Part shown: piece by piece, positions 24,922 through 33,598 of the stretch | Layout: each line of letters starts with the position of its first letter | Position numbering within the stretch: the stretch's first letter is position 1 | From: Clostridia bacterium | GTDB lineage: Bacteria > Bacillota > Clostridia > Oscillospirales > CAG-272 | NCBI GenBank assembly: GCA_017504405.1 | Contig: JAFVRG010000011.1 | Span: forward strand, 62,001 to 126,000 | Direction of reading: 5' to 3' | Length of the DNA: 64,000 bases | Made by a program: the position numbers and the translations under genes | Notes under the pieces: model-generated | Databases searched by the model: none | The model's input: the letters and a program-made list of their open reading frames with translations, nothing else | What the model was told of the DNA's origin: nothing

Positions 24922-25823
24922 TATCTTACACCTCCGATTATATCACTGAGTTTTTCTATTCCGTATTTTTTCATAACAGACGGAAGCTGTTCAATTATAT
25001 TCTTGCACGCATAGGGGTCGATAAGGTTTGCGGCTCCCACCTCGACGGCGGTTGCACCTGCAAGCATCATCTCGATTACGTCCTCGGCTGTGCTTACACC
25101 GCCCATACCGATTACGGGGATATTTACCGCCTGAGCTACCTGATATACCATCCGTACCGCTACGGGGAATATGGCGCTGCCCGAAAAGCCGCCCATTTTG
25201 TTTGCAATAACAGGCTTTCTCGTTTTGAGGTCTATTCTCATTCCGAGCATCGTGTTTATGAGGCTGATACCGTCAGCACCCGCCTCCTCGCACGCCTTCG
25301 CTATTGCGACTATGTCGGTGACGTTTGGCGAGAGCTTTATAAACACAGGCTTTGTAGTTACAGCCTTGACCGCACGGGTGACCTCTGCCGCCGCCTCAGG
25401 CGAGGTGCCGAAGCTCATTCCGCCGCCGTGTACGTTGGGACAGCTGACGTTTACCTCAAACCAGCCTATCTCGTCACACCCGTCAAGGCGCTGACAGGTA
25501 TATGCGTAGTCCTCGACGGAAAAGCCGCTGACGTTAGCCATAACCTTTTTGTGAAAGCATTTTTTCATCTTGGGTATTTCCTCGGAAATAACCCTCTCAA
25601 CGCCGGGATTCTGAAGTCCGACGGCGTTTATCATTCCTGCCGTACACTCGGCAATTCTCGGTGTGGGATTGCCGAATCGGGCGTCCCTCGTCGTTCCCTT
25701 GAACGAGAACGTGCCGAGGATATTTATATCGTATATTTCGGAAAACTCGTAGCCGTAGCCGAACGTTCCGCTGGCGGGTATTATCGGGTTGTCAAGCTCG
25801 ATGCCGCACAATTTTACCTTCAT
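24921..25823 (-). CDS. pyrD: Dihydroorotate dehydrogenase B, catalytic subunit
   Basis: About 300 residues, FMN-dependent class 1B enzyme. It begins [40 protein letters not shown] carries the active-site Cys base that marks class 1; [14 protein letters not shown] and [20 protein letters not shown] bind FMN. With PyrK it oxidises dihydroorotate using NAD. The open frame reaches 16 codons further upstream, but the ATG at 25,823 overlaps the pyrK stop as ATGA, the usual coupled pair, and is taken as the start. Confidence 0.95.
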   Translation of the reverse strand: MKVKLCGIELDNPIIPASGTFGYGYEFSEIYDINILGTFSFKGTTRDARFGNPTPRIAECTAGMINAVGLQNPGVERVISEEIPKMKKCFHKKVMANVSGFSVEDYAYTCQRLDGCDEIGWFEVNVSCPNVHGGGMSFGTSPEAAAEVTRAVKAVTTKPVFIKLSPNVTDIVAIAKACEEAGADGISLINTMLGMRIDLKTRKPVIANKMGGFSGSAIFPVAVRMVYQVAQAVNIPVIGMGGVSTAEDVIEMMLAGATAVEVGAANLIDPYACKNIIEQLPSVMKKYGIEKLSDIIGGVR

Positions 25824-26551
25824 TTCTGCCACAGTATTTCCTCCTTCTGAAGAACGGGGCCGTCCTTGCATATTCTCTTATAGCCCGTAACTGTCTTGCA
25901 CGAGCAGCCCATACAAGCGCCAAAGCCGCAGCCCATTCTCTCCTCAAAGCTGAACTGTCCCGAGGTTTTAGAGGTATTGTAAACTGCCCTGAGCATTGGC
26001 TCGGGTCCGCAGGTGTAGAAATAACTGTAATCTACATCCATTGCGTTTGTAACAAAGCCCTTGACACCGTACGAGCCGTCAACTGTTGTGACGGTCACGT
26101 CAGCGCCGAGCTCGGCAAATTCCTTTTCAAGGAACACCTCGCTTTTCGTATTAAAGCCGAGGATTACCGAAACACTCTTGCCCTCGCCTATCAGCCTTTT
26201 TGCAAGCATATAGAGAGGAGGTACGCCGACACCGCCGCCAATGAGAAGTACCTTATCTCCCGAAAGCGAGGTATCGTAGCCGTTTCCGAGCCCTGAGAGG
26301 ACGTCGAGTGCGCCCTCTCTCATTTTGCTCATCTGCTCTGTTCCCTTACCGACTACCTTGTATATAATTGTGAGAACTCCGTCCTCGCAGTCGCAAACCG
26401 ATATAGGGCGGCGCAGATACAGTCCGTCAAGCTTTATATTAACGAACTGTCCAGGGGCGGTTATATTAGAGGTATCGCCTGACAGGCGCATACGGAAAAC
26501 GTTATCGGTTAGGGGAGTATTTTCAATTATTCCAAAAAATCCCTGATTCAT
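25820..26551 (-). CDS. pyrK: Dihydroorotate dehydrogenase B, electron-transfer subunit
   Basis: A 243-residue iron-sulfur flavoprotein of the ferredoxin-reductase family. The FAD-binding barrel has LYLRRPISVCDCEDG (RXYS-like), VLLIGGGVGVPPLYMLAKRL binds NAD, and the C-terminus has four Cys in ERMGCGFGACMGCSCKTVTG and RICKDGP to hold a [2Fe-2S] cluster. It passes electrons from PyrD FMN to NAD. Coupled with pyrD by a four-base overlap; nine bases after carB. Confidence 0.96.
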   Translation of the reverse strand: MNQGFFGIIENTPLTDNVFRMRLSGDTSNITAPGQFVNIKLDGLYLRRPISVCDCEDGVLTIIYKVVGKGTEQMSKMREGALDVLSGLGNGYDTSLSGDKVLLIGGGVGVPPLYMLAKRLIGEGKSVSVILGFNTKSEVFLEKEFAELGADVTVTTVDGSYGVKGFVTNAMDVDYSYFYTCGPEPMLRAVYNTSKTSGQFSFEERMGCGFGACMGCSCKTVTGYKRICKDGPVLQKEEILWQK

Positions 26552-26560
26552 AATAACTCC

Positions 26561-29500
26561 TTACGCATCAATTGTGGAGATGCGGAGTGTCGTTTCGTCG
26601 AGGACGTCAAGCAGAACCTTAACAGTATCGAGAGAGGTGAACATAGTCACGTTGCTCTCAATTGCGTGCTTACGTATCTCATAGCCGTCGGCAACGTGGT
26701 CCTTCGAGGACGCATCGCTGGTGTTTATTACGTATGCAATATGTCCCTGACGGATAGAGTCTGCAATCTCCTCGCTGCCCTCGCTGATTTTCTTCAGCAC
26801 GTGGGTTCGTATGCCGTTCTCCTTCAGGAATTTCGCAGTTCCCTCGGTTGCCTCGATATTGAAGCCGAGGTCGTAGAAGCGGCGCATAAGAGGAAGCGCC
26901 TCATCCTTATCCTTATCCGCAATGGTTGCGAATACGGTTCCGTAATTTTGCAGGTGCATTCCCGATGCCTGAAGTGCCTTATAGAGCGCACGGTTGAGCT
27001 TATCGTCATAGCCTATCGCCTCGCCTGTCGATTTCATTTCGGGGGAGAGATATGCGTCAAGTCCGCGTATTTTGTTGAACGAGAACACGGGAACCTTTAC
27101 GTACCATCTGCTCTTTTCCTCGGGATAGAGAGCAAATATTCCCTGCTCCTTGAGCGACTTACCCATAATAACCTCGGTGGCTATATCGGCAAGGCTGTAA
27201 CCCGTTGCCTTTGAAAGGAACGGAACCGTTCTTGACGAGCGGGGGTTAACCTCGATTATGAAGACGTTTTCGTCCCTGTCAACTATGAACTGAATGTTGT
27301 AAAGCCCTACGATGCCGATGCCGAGTCCGAGCTTCTTCGCATACTGAAGAATAATGCCCTTGACCTTATCGGAAATACTGAACGAGGGGTAAACGCTGAT
27401 AGAGTCGCCCGAGTGAATACCCGTTCTCTCAACCAGCTCCATAATGCCGGGCACGAACACGTCGTGTCCGTCGCAGATTGCGTCAACCTCGACCTCTTTA
27501 CCAATTATATATTTATCAACCAGAACAGGCTTGTCCTCGTCGATTTCAACCGCAGTTTTGAGGTAGTGACGGAGCTGATTTTCGTTGGCAACTATCTGCA
27601 TTGCACGTCCGCCAAGGACAAAGCTCGGACGAACGAGAACAGGGTAGCCAATCTTTGCCGCAGCAGCGACACCGTCCTCTATCTTGGTAACCGCACGTCC
27701 CTCGGGCTGAGGAATGTTCAGCTCCTTCAGAACCTTTTCAAAGAGGTCACGGTTCTCCGCTCTGTCGATTGCCTCGCAGTCGGTTCCTATTATCTTGACA
27801 CCTCTCTGCATAAGCGGGTCGGCAAGATTTATTGCGGTCTGACCGCCGAGCGATGCAATAACACCCTCAGGCTGCTCGAAGTCAATTATATTCATAACGT
27901 CCTCGGGCGTGAGAGGCTCAAAATACAGCTTATCACTCGTGGTGTAGTCGGTGGAAACGGTTTCGGGGTTGTTGTTGATTATGATTGCCTCGTAGCCGCA
28001 TCTCTTTATCGTAGTAACGGCGTGAACCGTTGAATAGTCGAACTCAACACCCTGTCCGATACGGATAGGTCCTGCGCCGAGAACAACGCTCTTTTTGCGG
28101 TCTGTGAGAATCGACTCGTTCTCGCCCGTGTATGAGGAGTAGAAGTAGGGGATATATGCGCCTGTGTGGAGTGTATCAACCATCTTGAACACAGGAACTA
28201 TTCCGTTTGCCTTTCTCTGTTCGGTTACGGCTATCTCCTTTGTGTTCCAAAGGCGTGCGATGAACTTATCCGAAAAGCCCATAACCTTTGCCGCACGGAG
28301 CGTTTCGGTATCGCCCACGTTTGCCGAGAGCTTGCGCTCCATTTCTACAATTCTCTTGAACGCTTCAAGGAAATAGGGGGTGATTTTGGTTACCTCGTGG
28401 AGCTTTTCAACCGTTACGTCACGGCGCAAAAGCTCGGTTACCGCATATATATTGTCTGCCTTGAACTCGAGAAGATAGTCAAGCATCTCCTCTGTGGGCA
28501 TCTTATCAAACTTGGGAAGGTGGAAGTGGCACACACCCGTTTCGAGGGAGCGCACCGATTTGAGCATACATTCCTCGAGATTTGCACCGATACCCATAAC
28601 CTCTCCCGTCGCCTTCATCTGCGTGCCGAGCACGTTGGATGCGGAGGTGAATTTATCGAACGGGAAGCGGGGGAATTTTGCAACGATATAGTCAAGTCTT
28701 GGCTCAATTGCCGCAGTCGCGTTTGCAATCTGTATCTCGTCAAGGGTCATACCGACGGCGATTTTTGCCGTCACACGTGCGATGGGATAACCGCTCGCCT
28801 TTGATGCGAGGGCGGAGGATCTCGATACACGGGGGTTAACCTCGATAAGGTAGTATTCGCTGGTGTAGGGGTTGAGCGCAAACTGAACGTTACAGCCGCC
28901 CTCAATCTTAAGCTCTCTTATAATCTTAATTGCGCTGTCGTTGAGCATCTTGAGATCCTTATCGTTAAGGGAAAGAATAGGTGCTACAACGAGCGAGTCG
29001 CCCGTATGAACTCCAACAGGGTCGATGTTCTCCATACCGCAGATGGTTATTGCGTTATCGCTCGAATCACGCATAACCTCAAACTCGATTTCCTTATATC
29101 CGCGAACACTCTTTTCAATGAGAACCTGGTGAACGGGCGAGAGCTTGAAGGCATTCATGCCTATCTCGACGAGCTCCTCCTCGTTGTTGGCAAAGCCGCC
29201 ACCCGTACCGCCGAGCGTGAACGCAGGGCGCAGAACTACGGGGTATCCTATATTCTTCGCCGCAACCTTTGCCTCATCTATTGAGTAGGTTATTTCCGAG
29301 GGAATAGTAGGCTCGCCTATCGACTGGCACAGCTCCTTGAACAGCTCTCTGTCCTCTGCACGCTCAATGCTCTCGCTGCTCGTACCGAGAAGCTCGACGT
29401 GGCACTCCTTCAAAACGCCCTTCTTTTCGAGCTGCATAGCGAGGTTAAGTCCCGTCTGACCGCCAATACCCGGCACAATTGCGTCGGGGCGCTCGTAGCG

Positions 29501-29734
29501 CAGAATTTTTGCTATGTATTCAAGGGTGAGCGGCTCCATATAGACCTTGTCAGCAATCGTGGTGTCGGTCATAATAGTTGCCGGGTTGGAGTTAACGAGA
29601 ACTACCTGATAGCCCTCCTCCTTGAGCGCAAGGCAAGCCTGCGTTCCCGCATAGTCAAATTCAGCCGCCTGACCGATTACGATAGGTCCTGAGCCAATGA
29701 TAAGAATTTTTTTGAGATCGGATCTCTTTGCCAT
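26561..29734 (-). CDS. carB: Carbamoyl-phosphate synthase, large subunit
   Basis: A 1057-residue enzyme with the full duplicated architecture: ATP-grasp half 1 (KILIIGSGPIVIGQAAEFDY, GIGGQTGLNLAMQLEKKGVL, FALNPYTSEYYLIEVNPRVS), oligomerisation region, ATP-grasp half 2 (VVLGAGPIRIGQGVEFDYST, SLGGQTAINLADPLMQRGVK, DENVFIIEVNPRSSRTVP) and the C-terminal MGS-like regulatory domain from about residue 930 (LPLMRRFYDLGFNIEATEGT). It makes carbamoyl phosphate from bicarbonate, ATP and ammonia. The glutaminase partner carA is not in this operon or window, which is unusual for a pyr cluster. It must lie elsewhere, or free ammonia is used. Confidence 0.97.
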   Translation of the reverse strand: MAKRSDLKKILIIGSGPIVIGQAAEFDYAGTQACLALKEEGYQVVLVNSNPATIMTDTTIADKVYMEPLTLEYIAKILRYERPDAIVPGIGGQTGLNLAMQLEKKGVLKECHVELLGTSSESIERAEDRELFKELCQSIGEPTIPSEITYSIDEAKVAAKNIGYPVVLRPAFTLGGTGGGFANNEEELVEIGMNAFKLSPVHQVLIEKSVRGYKEIEFEVMRDSSDNAITICGMENIDPVGVHTGDSLVVAPILSLNDKDLKMLNDSAIKIIRELKIEGGCNVQFALNPYTSEYYLIEVNPRVSRSSALASKASGYPIARVTAKIAVGMTLDEIQIANATAAIEPRLDYIVAKFPRFPFDKFTSASNVLGTQMKATGEVMGIGANLEECMLKSVRSLETGVCHFHLPKFDKMPTEEMLDYLLEFKADNIYAVTELLRRDVTVEKLHEVTKITPYFLEAFKRIVEMERKLSANVGDTETLRAAKVMGFSDKFIARLWNTKEIAVTEQRKANGIVPVFKMVDTLHTGAYIPYFYSSYTGENESILTDRKKSVVLGAGPIRIGQGVEFDYSTVHAVTTIKRCGYEAIIINNNPETVSTDYTTSDKLYFEPLTPEDVMNIIDFEQPEGVIASLGGQTAINLADPLMQRGVKIIGTDCEAIDRAENRDLFEKVLKELNIPQPEGRAVTKIEDGVAAAAKIGYPVLVRPSFVLGGRAMQIVANENQLRHYLKTAVEIDEDKPVLVDKYIIGKEVEVDAICDGHDVFVPGIMELVERTGIHSGDSISVYPSFSISDKVKGIILQYAKKLGLGIGIVGLYNIQFIVDRDENVFIIEVNPRSSRTVPFLSKATGYSLADIATEVIMGKSLKEQGIFALYPEEKSRWYVKVPVFSFNKIRGLDAYLSPEMKSTGEAIGYDDKLNRALYKALQASGMHLQNYGTVFATIADKDKDEALPLMRRFYDLGFNIEATEGTAKFLKENGIRTHVLKKISEGSEEIADSIRQGHIAYVINTSDASSKDHVADGYEIRKHAIESNVTMFTSLDTVKVLLDVLDETTLRISTIDA

Positions 29735-29767
29735 ATATATTATCCTCCAAATTAATTACATACAAAT

Positions 29768-30955
29768 TTAGCGCTTGTACACGGTTTTTCCGTCGCAGAC
29801 GGTAAGATAATTTTGTGCGTACAGCGTATCACCCTCAAACGGGGTTGCTCTGCCCATAGAGAGAAACTCATCGGGATTTACAGTATATTTTTCGTCAAGC
29901 CGCCATACCGAATAGTCCTCGCCCATAGGGATATTAAATCTCTTTCTCGGATTTATTGCCATAAGCTCGACAAGGCGTTCAAGCGTCAGCACGCCTGAGC
30001 GGACAAAGTGTGTGTACATCAGCGAAAATGCGGTTTCAAGTCCTACTATGCCAAACGCACTCTTCTCAAGCCCACGTGACTTTTCCTCGGCGGAGTGCGG
30101 TGCGTGGTCGGTTGCTATCATATCAATAGTGCCGTCGAGTATTCCCTGTATCAAAGCTTCCCTATCCTCACGTGAGCGCAGAGGCGGATTCATCTTAAAT
30201 CTGCCGTGCTCCTGCAAATCGGAGTCGTCGAGAATGAGGTAGTGCGGTCCTGTTTCGCAGGTTATATCAACGCCCATAGCCTTTGCACGTCTGATTGCGT
30301 CAACGCTCTGTTTGGTCGAGATGTGGCACACGTGATATTTACACCCGATTTCCTTTACAAGCTCTATATCACGCTCTATCTGCAAATACTCGCTCTCCGA
30401 GCATATTCCTCGGTGTCCGTGCGCTCTCGCATACTCGCCGTCATGGATATATCCGCCTCGCAAAAGCTCGTTGACCTCGCAGTGGGCAACTATGATTTTA
30501 TCAAGCTCCTTCGCCCTTTTCATCGCCGAGCGCATCATTTCGTCATTCTGCACTCCACGTCCGTCGTCGGAAAAGGCTATCGCTTTTTTTGCAAGAGCGT
30601 CCATATCCGACAGTTCCTTGCCGTTCTGTCCTACCGTTATAGATGCGTAGGGATAGACGTGAATTACAGCATCACTCTCGATAATAGCCAACTGCTCGTC
30701 AATGTGCTCGGCGCTGTCGGGCACAGGATTAAGGTTCGGCATCGTGCATACCGCCGTGTAGCCGCCGTGCGCCGCCGCCATAGAGCCGCTCTTTACCGTT
30801 TCCTTATATGAAAAGCCCGGCTCACGAAAATGCACGTGCACGTCGCAAAAGCCGGGAAAAACAGAATATTCATCGGAATTGAAAAGGGAAAGGTTGCCCG
30901 CAAAAAGCTTCTCTGCCGCTGCCTTGATTTTTTCGTTTGCATATATCTTTGCCAT
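29768..30955 (-). CDS. pyrC: Dihydroorotase, type I
   Basis: About 395 residues, amidohydrolase fold. VFPGFCDVHVHFREPGFSYK has the HXH zinc ligands; IVAHCEVN and CHISTKQSVDAIRRAKAMG hold further His ligands; DMIATDHAPHSAEEK is the catalytic Asp region. The metal-bridging Lys is not obvious as in class II enzymes, fitting class I. It closes carbamoyl-aspartate to dihydroorotate. The frame opens at 30,985 inside pyrR, but GAGGAAA precedes the ATG at 30,955, 20 bases after the pyrR stop, which is preferred. Confidence 0.94.
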   Translation of the reverse strand: MAKIYANEKIKAAAEKLFAGNLSLFNSDEYSVFPGFCDVHVHFREPGFSYKETVKSGSMAAAHGGYTAVCTMPNLNPVPDSAEHIDEQLAIIESDAVIHVYPYASITVGQNGKELSDMDALAKKAIAFSDDGRGVQNDEMMRSAMKRAKELDKIIVAHCEVNELLRGGYIHDGEYARAHGHRGICSESEYLQIERDIELVKEIGCKYHVCHISTKQSVDAIRRAKAMGVDITCETGPHYLILDDSDLQEHGRFKMNPPLRSREDREALIQGILDGTIDMIATDHAPHSAEEKSRGLEKSAFGIVGLETAFSLMYTHFVRSGVLTLERLVELMAINPRKRFNIPMGEDYSVWRLDEKYTVNPDEFLSMGRATPFEGDTLYAQNYLTVCDGKTVYKR

Positions 30956-30975
30956 GACCGTTTCCTCTTTCCTTT

Positions 30976-31509
30976 TTATTCGCAAATATAAACTCCAACC
31001 TCGCCGTCAGTGTCGGGGAGCAAAACCGTTATCTTCTCACTCTTTGAGGTAGGGACGTTCTTGCCCACGTAGTCGGGGCGAATCGGAAGCTCCCTGTGTC
31101 CTCTGTCAATCAATGCCGCCAGCTGTACTGCCTTCGGCCTTGCGTGGTCGAAAACTGCGTCCAGCGCCGCACGTGACGTTCTGCCCGTGTAGAGCACGTC
31201 ATCAACTATAATCACCGTCTTCTCCCTCACGTCGCAGGGGAAATGGCACTCGGCGGTAATATTTTGCTTCTCGCTCTCCGAGAGGTCGTCACGGTGGAGC
31301 GTGATGTCAAGGTAGCCGAGAGGCACGTCAACACCCTCGAATTTCTGAATGTTGTCGTGAATTATTGATGCAAGTGGAACACCCCTCGTTTTAACTCCGA
31401 GCAGGCATATCTCGCCCGCACCGTCGTTGCGCTCGATTATCTCGTGAGTTATTCTCACCAGCGCACGTCTGACGGCAGGCTCGTCCATAATCTGCGTTTT
31501 GCGTACCAT
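30976..31509 (-). CDS. pyrR: PyrR bifunctional regulator/uracil phosphoribosyltransferase
   Basis: A 177-residue type I PRTase fold protein. LLGVKTRGVPLASII, VPLGYLDITLHRDDL and the PRPP motif VIIVDDVLYTGRTSRAALDA are the PyrR hallmarks, and RGHRELPIRPDYVGKNVPTS is its conserved C-terminal part. In Firmicutes it binds pyr leader RNA when UMP is high and favours termination. First gene of the operon and directly downstream of a matching attenuator, so it probably controls its own operon. GGAGG stands before the ATG. Confidence 0.96.
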   Translation of the reverse strand: MVRKTQIMDEPAVRRALVRITHEIIERNDGAGEICLLGVKTRGVPLASIIHDNIQKFEGVDVPLGYLDITLHRDDLSESEKQNITAECHFPCDVREKTVIIVDDVLYTGRTSRAALDAVFDHARPKAVQLAALIDRGHRELPIRPDYVGKNVPTSKSEKITVLLPDTDGEVGVYICE

Positions 31510-31526
31510 AAAAACCTCCGAGCAAG

Positions 31527-31660
31527 AAAAAAAGTCCTGTCAGCGACAAGACGTTACACGAGCCCACCCCACCCAAAGGGTGCGGCGAAATATGATAATC
31601 TTGTCGACATCTCTGTATCAACTTAAAGACTAATGTATACCAAGGCTAAACGCAAGCCCC
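31527..31660 (-). ncRNA. PyrR-type attenuator leader
   Basis: Between the promoter and pyrR. Terminator: GTCTTGTC-GCT-GACAGGAC (31534-31552) followed by seven T. Upstream GACAAGA (31599-31605) is complementary to the terminator 5' arm and can form an antiterminator. The segment before it, containing GATACAGAGATGTCGACAAG, is the likely PyrR-binding anti-antiterminator, with a partial match to the CAGAGAGG consensus. Low UMP would leave the antiterminator intact and allow pyr expression. Confidence 0.78.
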
Positions 31661-31674
31661 GGTCGGTTTTTATT

Positions 31675-31703
31675 AGTATAGCACAACAGGGGCATTTTGT
31701 CAA
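31675..31703 (-). promoter_or_regulatory. Sigma-A promoter of the pyr operon
   Basis: TTGACA (31698-31703), 17-base spacer ending TGC, TATACT (31675-31680). Confidence 0.85.
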
Positions 31704-31866
31704 TATAAAAGGCAAAAGTTTTTTATAATTTTAAGTAAAGAAAAGCGAAAAAAGAACAATGGCGCTTTTTGAAAAAAGCTTGGCAAAAACTTTTGTAAAG
31801 TGGGAAATGGGTAAAGGTGCCTTCAAAAAAGAGTGTAGCAAAAACTTTCACAAAAATGGGAAAGGA
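31704..31866. other. Intergenic spacer with a degenerate internal duplication
   Basis: Purine-rich, low-complexity stretch. Two imperfect copies of a segment containing GCAAAAACTTT are seen (near 31786 and 31846). No promoter, ribosome binding site or believable gene was found. Confidence 0.5.
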
Positions 31867-31890
31867 AAAAGGGCGGATTTCCGCCCTTTT
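31867..31890. terminator. Terminator of the purine operon
   Basis: Arms AAAAGGGCGGA and TCCGCCCTTTT around TT, about 20 bases after the fhs stop; A-rich and T-rich flanks allow use in the minus direction. Confidence 0.8.
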
Positions 31891-31909
31891 GTATTTAGTT
31901 TTCCTTTTA

Positions 31910-33586
31910 TCAGAAAAGTCCTGTTATCTTGCCGTTTTCGTCAACGTCGATTTTCTCGGCGGCGGGTACCTTGGGAAGTCCCGGCATAGTCATAATATCG
32001 CCTGTGAGGGCAACAACGAAGCCGGCTCCTGCCGAAACCTTTACGTTTCTGACCGTTACGGTGAAATTCTCGGGCGCTCCGAGCTTTGTCATATCATCCG
32101 AGAAGGAATACTGCGTTTTTGCCATACATACAGGGAGCTTGCCGTAGCCGTTCTTTTCAAGAGATGCAACCTGCTTTTTCGCCTGAGGTGTGAGGATTAC
32201 GCCGTTACCGCCGTAAATCTTTCTGACTATTGCGTCAATCTTTTCCTCAATAGTCGTATCGTCCTCATAGGAGAAGGTGAAATCGCCCTTCTCCTCCTCG
32301 CAAAGACGGACAACCTCACGTGCGAGAGCCTCGCCGCCTTTGCCGCCCTCTGCCCATACGGTAGAGAGAACAACGTTTACGCCGAGTGCCTTGCACTCAC
32401 TGATAATGAGGTCGATTTCGTCATCGGTATCCGTCGGGAAGCGGTTAACCGCAACGACTGAGGGGAGCTTATATACGTTTTTGATATTGGATACGTGTCG
32501 CAGAAGATTGGGAATACCCTTTTTGAGAGCATCGAGATTTTCGCCTGCAAGCTCGGTTTTCGGCACACCGCCGTGCATTTTGAGCGCACGAACGGTTGCA
32601 ACGACAACCACCGCAGAGGGCGTGAGATTTGCCATTCTGCACTTAATATCCAAGAATTTCTCTGCTCCGAGGTCAGCGCCAAAGCCTGCCTCGGTGATAG
32701 CATAATCACCGAGCTTCATTGCCATTTTGGTAGCAATAACAGAGTTACAGCCGTGAGCGATATTCGCAAACGGGCCTCCGTGAACGAAGGCGGGAGTGCC
32801 TTCAAGAGTCTGGACGAGGTTGGGCTTTATCGCATCCTTAAGAAGCGCTGCCGCAGCGCCCGTTGCGCCTATCTGACCGACGGTTACGGGCTCCTCGTTA
32901 TAGGTGTACGCTACGACAATTCTGGAAAGTCTTTCCTTTAAGTCGGTTATAGAGGTTGCAAGGCAGAATACAGCCATTACCTCGGACGCAACGGTTATAT
33001 CGTAGCCGTCCTCACGGGGAACGCCGTTCACCCTGCCGCCAAGACCGTCGGTTACAAAACGGAGCTGACGGTCATTCATATCAACGCATCTCTTCCAGGT
33101 AATTCTTCTGGGGTCGATATTCAGGGCATTTCCCTGATAGATATGGTTGTCAAGCATAGCGGCAATAAGGTTATTTGCCGCACCGATTGCGTGAAAATCA
33201 CCTGTAAAATGCAGGTTTATATCCTCCATAGGAACAACCTGTGCGTAGCCGCCACCTGCCGCTCCGCCCTTAACTCCGAAAACAGGTCCGAGCGAGGGCT
33301 CACGCAGAGCAACCGCAGTTTTCTTTCCTATCCTACGCATACCGTCGGCAAGACCTATTGTGGTCGTGGTCTTGCCCTCGCCTGCGGGAGTGGGGGTGAT
33401 TGCGGTTACGAGAATGAGCTTACCGTCCTCCTTTTTTGTGTCGCTCAGGAGCGAAAGGTCGAGCTTTGCCTTATATTTTCCGTACTGCTCGATATATTTT
33501 TCGTCTATACCGACGCTCTTTGCTATTTCGGTTATAGGCTTCATTTCAACGGACTGTGCTATTTCAATATCGGTTAAATAAGCCAT
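31910..33586 (-). CDS. fhs: Formate-tetrahydrofolate ligase
   Basis: A 558-residue enzyme, full length. [20 protein letters not shown] followed by [12 protein letters not shown] is the ATP P-loop region; [40 protein letters not shown] and [20 protein letters not shown] are signature blocks. It makes 10-formyl-THF from formate and ATP, the one-carbon donor for PurN and the AICAR transformylase in the same operon. As last gene of the pur operon (12 bases after purL) it would be switched together with them by the ZTP riboswitch. Confidence 0.97.
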   Translation of the reverse strand: MAYLTDIEIAQSVEMKPITEIAKSVGIDEKYIEQYGKYKAKLDLSLLSDTKKEDGKLILVTAITPTPAGEGKTTTTIGLADGMRRIGKKTAVALREPSLGPVFGVKGGAAGGGYAQVVPMEDINLHFTGDFHAIGAANNLIAAMLDNHIYQGNALNIDPRRITWKRCVDMNDRQLRFVTDGLGGRVNGVPREDGYDITVASEVMAVFCLATSITDLKERLSRIVVAYTYNEEPVTVGQIGATGAAAALLKDAIKPNLVQTLEGTPAFVHGGPFANIAHGCNSVIATKMAMKLGDYAITEAGFGADLGAEKFLDIKCRMANLTPSAVVVVATVRALKMHGGVPKTELAGENLDALKKGIPNLLRHVSNIKNVYKLPSVVAVNRFPTDTDDEIDLIISECKALGVNVVLSTVWAEGGKGGEALAREVVRLCEEEKGDFTFSYEDDTTIEEKIDAIVRKIYGGNGVILTPQAKKQVASLEKNGYGKLPVCMAKTQYSFSDDMTKLGAPENFTVTVRNVKVSAGAGFVVALTGDIMTMPGLPKVPAAEKIDVDENGKITGLF

Positions 33587-33598
33587 AATTTTCTCCTC

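Noticed and set aside
31759-31989. 76-residue plus-strand frame upstream of the fhs terminator region
   Set aside because: Lies on a degenerate duplication, crosses the terminator and runs antisense into fhs; no ribosome binding site.
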